The translations under genes and the position numbers were made by a program. A stretch of 64,000 bases of DNA from Nocardia vinacea (lineage in GTDB: Bacteria; Actinomycetota; Actinomycetes; Mycobacteriales; Mycobacteriaceae). Shown one piece after another: positions 59,717-64,000 of the stretch; the first letter of the stretch is position 1; each line of letters starts with the position of its first letter. A model generated the notes under the pieces. The model saw nothing but the letters and a program-made list of their open reading frames with translations. It was not told where the DNA came from and made no database searches. The stretch is taken from positions 9,300,001 to 9,364,000 of the forward strand of contig NZ_CP109149.1 in NCBI RefSeq assembly GCF_035920345.1, given 5' to 3'.

Positions 59717-61308
59717 CCGCATTGTCAACCACCGTCGTCGCGGAAACCGCCGACGACATCACGGCCGTACTGCTCGACGTGCGGCAACCGTGCTGGATCG
59801 TGCGGCACGACGGCCGGATGGGCGCGACCTCGGATGCGGCGGTCGCGGCACGATCGCAGGTACTCACCGCGGTCGCGCCGCTGCCGCCGGAGTTGCTAGG
59901 GGACAGAAAGTTCCACGTGGCTCACGGCGTGCGCGCGGCATACGCGGCAGGTGCGATGGCCAATGGCATCGCCGCTCCGGCCTTGGTTGCGGCGATGGCG
60001 CGTGCGGGCTACCTGGCGTCATATGGTGCGGCCGGGGTGACGCCCCCGGCGGTGGATGCGGCGCTGGCCGAGCTCAGTTCGCTGGGAAAGCCCTTTGCCT
60101 GCAATCTGATTCACAGTCCGTCCGAACCGGCGCTGGAACGCGCGATCGTCGATTCCTGCCTGCGCCACCGTGTGCGCTGCGTAGAGGCCTCGGCATTCAT
60201 GGGCCTGACCACCGAGGTCGTGCGATACCGGGCGGCGGGCCTCGGCATCGACCGGCACGGCCGGATCGAGGTGCGCAATCGCCTGATAGCCAAGGTGTCC
60301 CGAGTCGAGGTCGCGGAACCCTTCTTGCGACCGGCACCTGTCGCTCTGCTGCGCCGATTGGTCGAATCCGGTGATCTGACACCGGAACAGGCCCGCTTGG
60401 CCGAACATGTGCCGATGGCCGACGACATCACCGCGGAAGCCGATTCCGGCGGCCACACCGACCGTAGGCCGTTGCTCGTGCTGTTCCCGGAACTGGTCGC
60501 CGCGCGCGATCGGATTGCCACCACCGTGCCCGCGGCGGCGGCGGTGCGGATCGGTGCTGCCGGCGGTATCGGCACCCCCGCCGCCGCTGCGGCGGCCTTC
60601 GCGCTCGGTGCCGCCTATGTGGTGACGGGATCGATCAACCAGGCCACCCGCGAGGCGGCCCAGTGTGAAACAACCAAACAGCTACTGGCCCGAGCGGATT
60701 TCGCCGACTGCACGATGGCGCCATCCTCCGACATGTTCGAACTCGGTGTGCAGGTCCAGGTCCTGCGCCGCGGCACCATGTTCGCCGCCCGCGCCCAGCG
60801 CTTGTACGACACCTACCGCGCCTACGCCGGGTTGGACGACATCCCCGCCGACCTACGCCGCGACCTCGAGGCAACCCTCTTCCGGCGGCCACTGGAGACG
60901 GTATGGCAGGACTGCGTCGCCTACTTCACCGAACGTGACCCCGGACAGTTGGCCGGCGCGGACGAAGATCCAAAACGCAAGATGGCCTTGGTATTCCGGT
61001 GGTATCTCGGGTTGTCCTCCGGCTGGAGCATCCGCGGCGAAGCCGACCGTACCGCCGACTACCAGATCTGGTGCGGCCCCGCCATGGGCGGCTTCAACAA
61101 CTGGGTCGCCGGAACCTACCTGGCCGCCCTCGACAACCGCCACGCAGCCGACATAGCCGACCAAATGATGCTGGGCGCGGCCTATCTCACCCGAATCGCG
61201 CAACTCCGCACCGCAGGCGTACGCCTACCAGCCGAATGCACCCGCTTCGTGCCGCGACCCATACAGCAGCCAGCTGGCCGAGCTGGCCGCGTCGAAAGCC
61301 GTTGCTGA
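59713..61308 (+). CDS. PfaD-like enoyl reductase
   Basis: A 531-residue TIM-barrel flavoprotein with a GTGA overlap to the dehydratase gene. Typical PfaD features: FACNLIHSPSEPALE, CVEASAFMGLTTEVVRYR, RIGAAGGIGTPAAAAAAFALGAAYVVTGS (nitronate-monooxygenase-like FMN-binding part), MAPSSDMFELG and a conserved WCGPAMGGFNNWV late motif. PfaD reduces enoyl-ACP intermediates in trans for PUFA synthases. It completes the KS/AT/ACP/KR + DH-DH + ER set and is the last gene of the operon. Confidence 0.92.
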   Translation: MTALSTTVVAETADDITAVLLDVRQPCWIVRHDGRMGATSDAAVAARSQVLTAVAPLPPELLGDRKFHVAHGVRAAYAAGAMANGIAAPALVAAMARAGYLASYGAAGVTPPAVDAALAELSSLGKPFACNLIHSPSEPALERAIVDSCLRHRVRCVEASAFMGLTTEVVRYRAAGLGIDRHGRIEVRNRLIAKVSRVEVAEPFLRPAPVALLRRLVESGDLTPEQARLAEHVPMADDITAEADSGGHTDRRPLLVLFPELVAARDRIATTVPAAAAVRIGAAGGIGTPAAAAAAFALGAAYVVTGSINQATREAAQCETTKQLLARADFADCTMAPSSDMFELGVQVQVLRRGTMFAARAQRLYDTYRAYAGLDDIPADLRRDLEATLFRRPLETVWQDCVAYFTERDPGQLAGADEDPKRKMALVFRWYLGLSSGWSIRGEADRTADYQIWCGPAMGGFNNWVAGTYLAALDNRHAADIADQMMLGAAYLTRIAQLRTAGVRLPAECTRFVPRPIQQPAGRAGRVESRC

Positions 61309-61531
61309 GCCCGCGTTCTCATCACCCGCTGGGTGTGGTCTACGGTGTCTTGACGATCTCGCGCAACGATCCGCTGTACAGATTCGGCGTATTTCGCAGG
61401 GGGATGGGGGTGTTCACGTACTCGATGGAACCGACTTCCATGTGGTTGCGTCCAACTACTGAGGCATGTGGTCTTCCGCCGCTCCCATCCCGGGACCGGC
61501 TCGAGCCATATCGGTATGAAGGAGCGTGGAC

Positions 61532-61864
61532 ATGGCCAGTGTTCTGAGTACGGACATAGAGGTGCTCGGTAAGGCAGTCCAGTCTCTGAAGAGTGCTGAA
61601 CAGGTGCTCACCGATGCTATGAAAGCGATGTCGAAAGACAGCCATCCCGACATCGGTACCAAAGAGCTCAACGCCGCCGCTGACAGCTTTCAGACTCGAT
61701 GGAAATTCGGCATCGAACGCATCGGTGAGTCGGCCAAGACGACCGCGGAGGGCATTTCGAAGTGCCTCGAGGCTTACCAGACAACCGACAGCGCCTTCGC
61801 GAAGGCGCTCGAACAGGCCAAAGCGAGCGTCAACGGTACCGACACGCCGAACGCGCAGGGATAA
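61532..61864 (+). CDS. small WXG/ESX-like helical protein
   Basis: A 110-residue helical protein from ATG 61532 (MASVLSTD) with AAGGAG upstream. Mid-protein it has a TRWKFGIERIGES helix, with no strict W-x-G but the same hairpin size as ESX proteins. It heads an operon with a large WXG protein 3 bp downstream. The 223-bp gap before it carries the promoter; no gene is visible there. Confidence 0.7.
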   Translation: MASVLSTDIEVLGKAVQSLKSAEQVLTDAMKAMSKDSHPDIGTKELNAAADSFQTRWKFGIERIGESAKTTAEGISKCLEAYQTTDSAFAKALEQAKASVNGTDTPNAQG

Positions 61865-61867
61865 GGC

Positions 61868-63145
61868 ATGAGCGACAACCCCTACCCCAACCTGGGATTC
61901 AACCCTGTTCCTGGCTCGGTGAACGACGTGGCCGGCATGCAAGGACAGATCAACAGCGCATACGAAGCCGTCAAAGAAACGAACGGATTGTTGAGTCGTT
62001 TGCGCAACAACAACGACGATGTATGGAAGGGCGCCGCCGGCAATGCGTTTCGCGCCAGCTTCGATGCAACGCTGGCACAGGACCTCAACTATGCGCAGAG
62101 TTCACTCGAAAAAGCGGTGGCACTGATCCAAGAGTGGCACACGAACCTCGTCACCTTGCAGGAAACCGCCAAGGGATTGGACACCGAGGCCGCGGCGGCC
62201 AAGGCGCAGCACACGCAGGCTGTCGCGACATTGAGCAGTGCTCAGTCCAATCCGGACTTGTCACTGGCGAACCACACCTACACGGACGCGGAAAGTCTGC
62301 GGGCCGCGCAGACACGCATCGATGCCGCAGTGGCCCAGGTGCGGACTGCGAGTGCGGCAGTAGACGATTGGCAATCGAAGATCGATGCGATCATCAAACG
62401 CGCACGCGACCTGGAAACAGCGCACGACACGCTTGCCCGTCGTATCGCCCGGGAGTTGGACGCCGCCGCAAAGGATTTCGCTCCCAGCCCACCGGACAAG
62501 AGCATTTGGGACAGGATCACCGACGCCGTCAAATCCTTGGGTGAATGGATCGATGAGCACCGTGAGGGGATCCATCAAGTGCTGTCGATCATCGCAGCGG
62601 TCGGCAGTGTTGTCGCCGTCTGCACACCCCCACCTATCGACGCCATCGGTTTCGCGGTCGCAGCCGCTGCCACCGGCGGCTTGATAGCACTGGATCTGTC
62701 TGATCCAGAAATACGACAAGGCCTCGCGAACGGCGATTTGAGTACATGGGGCAAAGTCGGACTCGACTCCTTGGGGATTGCACCGGTCGGCGGCGCTGGT
62801 ATTGCTTCGGCAAAGGTCGGCTGGAGCCTGTTCAAGGGCGGGGAGGCTGTTGCGGCGGGAACGCACGCCCTACAGGGAGTCGGTGTCGGTGAACGGTTCG
62901 GTGCGGCCGCGTATAACGCGGTGACACATGAGCCCTTGCTGTCGTCGAAGATCGTCGGTGCGCTCGGGGGGTCGAAAGTCGCGGAAGTCTTGAAGCTCGA
63001 TGGTGCAGCCACCAAAGTACTGCAGCTCACCGGCGTAGCCGGGCCGCATGCGTCCGTCGCCGGAGTCGAAGCGGTGGACCTGTTCGCCCGTTCGGGCAAA
63101 GCGGTTTCCAAGATTCTGGACCCATTCAGTGGAGGTGACGACTGA
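61868..63145 (+). CDS. large T7SS-type protein with N-terminal WXG domain
   Basis: A 425-residue protein. Residues 1-100 are a WXG-like hairpin (DDVWKGAAGNAFRASF), followed by long coiled-coil helices to about 210. Two hydrophobic segments follow (HQVLSIIAAVGSVVAVC and DAIGFAVAAAATGGLIAL), then a Gly/Ala-rich C-terminus without a recognisable toxin motif. This is the architecture of nocardial and mycobacterial T7SS substrates that carry membrane-active regions. It is adjacent to the small partner (3 bp) and has only 1 bp before the next gene. Confidence 0.75.
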   Translation: MSDNPYPNLGFNPVPGSVNDVAGMQGQINSAYEAVKETNGLLSRLRNNNDDVWKGAAGNAFRASFDATLAQDLNYAQSSLEKAVALIQEWHTNLVTLQETAKGLDTEAAAAKAQHTQAVATLSSAQSNPDLSLANHTYTDAESLRAAQTRIDAAVAQVRTASAAVDDWQSKIDAIIKRARDLETAHDTLARRIARELDAAAKDFAPSPPDKSIWDRITDAVKSLGEWIDEHREGIHQVLSIIAAVGSVVAVCTPPPIDAIGFAVAAAATGGLIALDLSDPEIRQGLANGDLSTWGKVGLDSLGIAPVGGAGIASAKVGWSLFKGGEAVAAGTHALQGVGVGERFGAAAYNAVTHEPLLSSKIVGALGGSKVAEVLKLDGAATKVLQLTGVAGPHASVAGVEAVDLFARSGKAVSKILDPFSGGDD

Positions 63146-63146
63146 C

Positions 63147-63806
63147 ATGCCGACAACCGACACATCCGCAAATGTATCGATCACAGTCGAGATCCCATCG
63201 GGGTATATGGCGCTACCGCTCGACACCATTGACGATTCCATCGCACAAGCCGAATCGCTGTTCGCTTCGCTCGGCCCCGGCACAGTGAGCTCCAGTGCTC
63301 CCGCGGTCCTTCGAACACTGAGGGTGTTGCTTACTCGCCTTGCACAGCTCAACACCATGTATTGCGGCCTCGGGAGGCACGTATCAGCAGACGGCCAGGA
63401 GATCTCGTCGACGCTGACCATAACGGCGACCGAGTATGGTGACCAAAGAAACCCACGGCTGACGCTGGGCGACGTGCTCACTGCGAGGCGAGATGCCGGT
63501 GAACGATTCAATAATGCCGAATTCGTCGAGGTAGCAGGGCAACTGATGCTGTTACTCGACCGGGTGAGAACTGTTCCAACCCCCGACCTGCCCGTATACG
63601 ACACCTCCGAAACCGAGCAGTCGATCTATCAAATCGAGGCCGTTGTTTCCGCACCGGACGGATCTGCGATCGCCGTCATCGAGTTGTCTACGCCATTCGT
63701 AGAGTACGGGGAAGAGTATCTCCTGCCGGTTGCCGCGATGGCCGCATCGATAGAATTCGCGGTCACCCCGAGACAGTCGACAGGCCCATCCTCGTTGGAT
63801 CTGTGA
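63147..63806 (+). CDS. unknown protein in the T7SS-like operon
   Basis: A 219-residue protein starting at ATG 63147 with GGAGGTGA upstream. The first half is helical and the second half is predicted beta-rich by eye (IYQIEAVVSAPDGSAIAVIEL and following strands). It has no signal peptide and matches no family I can name. Position after the WXG protein suggests a chaperone (EspG-like) or immunity role; no EspG signature is evident. Confidence 0.6.
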   Translation: MPTTDTSANVSITVEIPSGYMALPLDTIDDSIAQAESLFASLGPGTVSSSAPAVLRTLRVLLTRLAQLNTMYCGLGRHVSADGQEISSTLTITATEYGDQRNPRLTLGDVLTARRDAGERFNNAEFVEVAGQLMLLLDRVRTVPTPDLPVYDTSETEQSIYQIEAVVSAPDGSAIAVIELSTPFVEYGEEYLLPVAAMAASIEFAVTPRQSTGPSSLDL

Positions 63807-63816
63807 GGGTTTCGAT

Positions 63817-64000
63817 GTGAATCAGACCAGCGTAAGGGACTCACCTCCGGCGATTTCTTGCCCGGAGACCAAAGCAGCGACACGGAAGGGGATGGTCGTT
63901 CGGTGGTCGCTGCTTCTGATCGGGTTGGCGTTCCTGGTCTTGACTATGGTGCTGATCGACGTTGGCGACCGAATCGAGTCCGAGAGCCGATCGGCGGTTG
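63817..64000 (+). CDS. membrane protein, truncated by the window end
   Basis: A GTG-started frame (VNQTSVRDSPP) 10 bases after the previous stop with a GAGGG site. After about 30 polar residues comes a clear membrane helix (WSLLLIGLAFLVLTMVLI) and then a polar segment, the start of an extracytoplasmic or cytoplasmic domain. It is open at the right edge, so length and family are unknown. It probably belongs to the T7SS-like operon. Confidence 0.55.
   Translation, partial: MNQTSVRDSPPAISCPETKAATRKGMVVRWSLLLIGLAFLVLTMVLIDVGDRIESESRSAV

Overview
The window is GC-rich actinobacterial DNA that most resembles Nocardia or a close relative among the mycolic-acid actinomycetes. The pointers are several WXG100/ESX-type small proteins, a DUF3558-type lipoprotein, a DUF397 plus Scr1-type XRE pair, a TerD-family locus, a YbaB homologue beside ESX-like genes, many P450s and a lipid-type biosynthetic cluster. 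This is inferred from gene families; no rRNA or tRNA gene was seen.

Region 1 (1-25.5 kb, mostly minus strand) carries parts of an extracellular contractile injection system (eCIS). The left edge holds the N-terminal part of a contractile tail sheath gene that runs out of the window. At 15.6-25.5 kb, on the same strand, are a LuxR-type regulator, a DUF4255 (Pvc16-like) protein, an AAA+ ATPase, a zinc-ribbon/membrane/PASTA protein, a DUF4157 protein and a 1220-residue DUF4157-associated protein. About 14.5 kb separates the two parts. It holds T7SS-like operons (a WXG pair with a large protein and a likely immunity gene, and a DUF6973 protein with a small ESX-like partner), lipoproteins, a frame-broken two-domain TerD gene, a DUF397/XRE pair, an array of tiny genes and some decayed genes.

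Region 2 (25.8-32.8 kb, plus strand) has a three-domain wall hydrolase (M23, lytic transglycosylase, NlpC/P60 lacking its cysteine) with two paralogous lipoproteins. A RiPP locus of the FxsA/FxsB type follows: a 50-residue precursor, a radical SAM-HExxH fusion enzyme and a stand-alone duplicate of its HExxH half. A P450 lacking the EXXR motif, a luciferase-like oxidoreductase and a hotdog thioesterase come next, ending at a near-ideal bidirectional terminator (35646-35691).

Region 3 (35.7-61.3 kb) looks like a lipid or polyene biosynthetic cluster. A minus-strand operon encodes a fatty acyl-AMP ligase, a ferritin-like diiron protein, a hotdog thioesterase, an acyl carrier protein, a SAM methyltransferase and a second diiron desaturase-like protein. 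Divergent from it are three P450s and a flavoprotein, then a LysR regulator, an acyl-CoA synthetase, a second flavoprotein, an SGNH hydrolase and a PUFA-synthase-like set: KS-AT-ACP-ACP-KR-DH-like, a double FabA-type dehydratase protein and a PfaD-like enoyl reductase. The set has no chain-length factor, no separate PfaB and no phosphopantetheinyl transferase in the window. MIRU-like repeats sit exactly between stop and start codons at two junctions.

Region 4 (61.5-64 kb) is another T7SS-like substrate operon (small WXG-like protein, large WXG protein, unknown protein, membrane protein cut by the window end).

The strongest candidates for new biology are the PUFA-synthase-like cluster joined to a FAAL/ACP/double-diiron operon, the split eCIS locus with possible cargo, and the FxsB-type RiPP locus with an extra HExxH enzyme.
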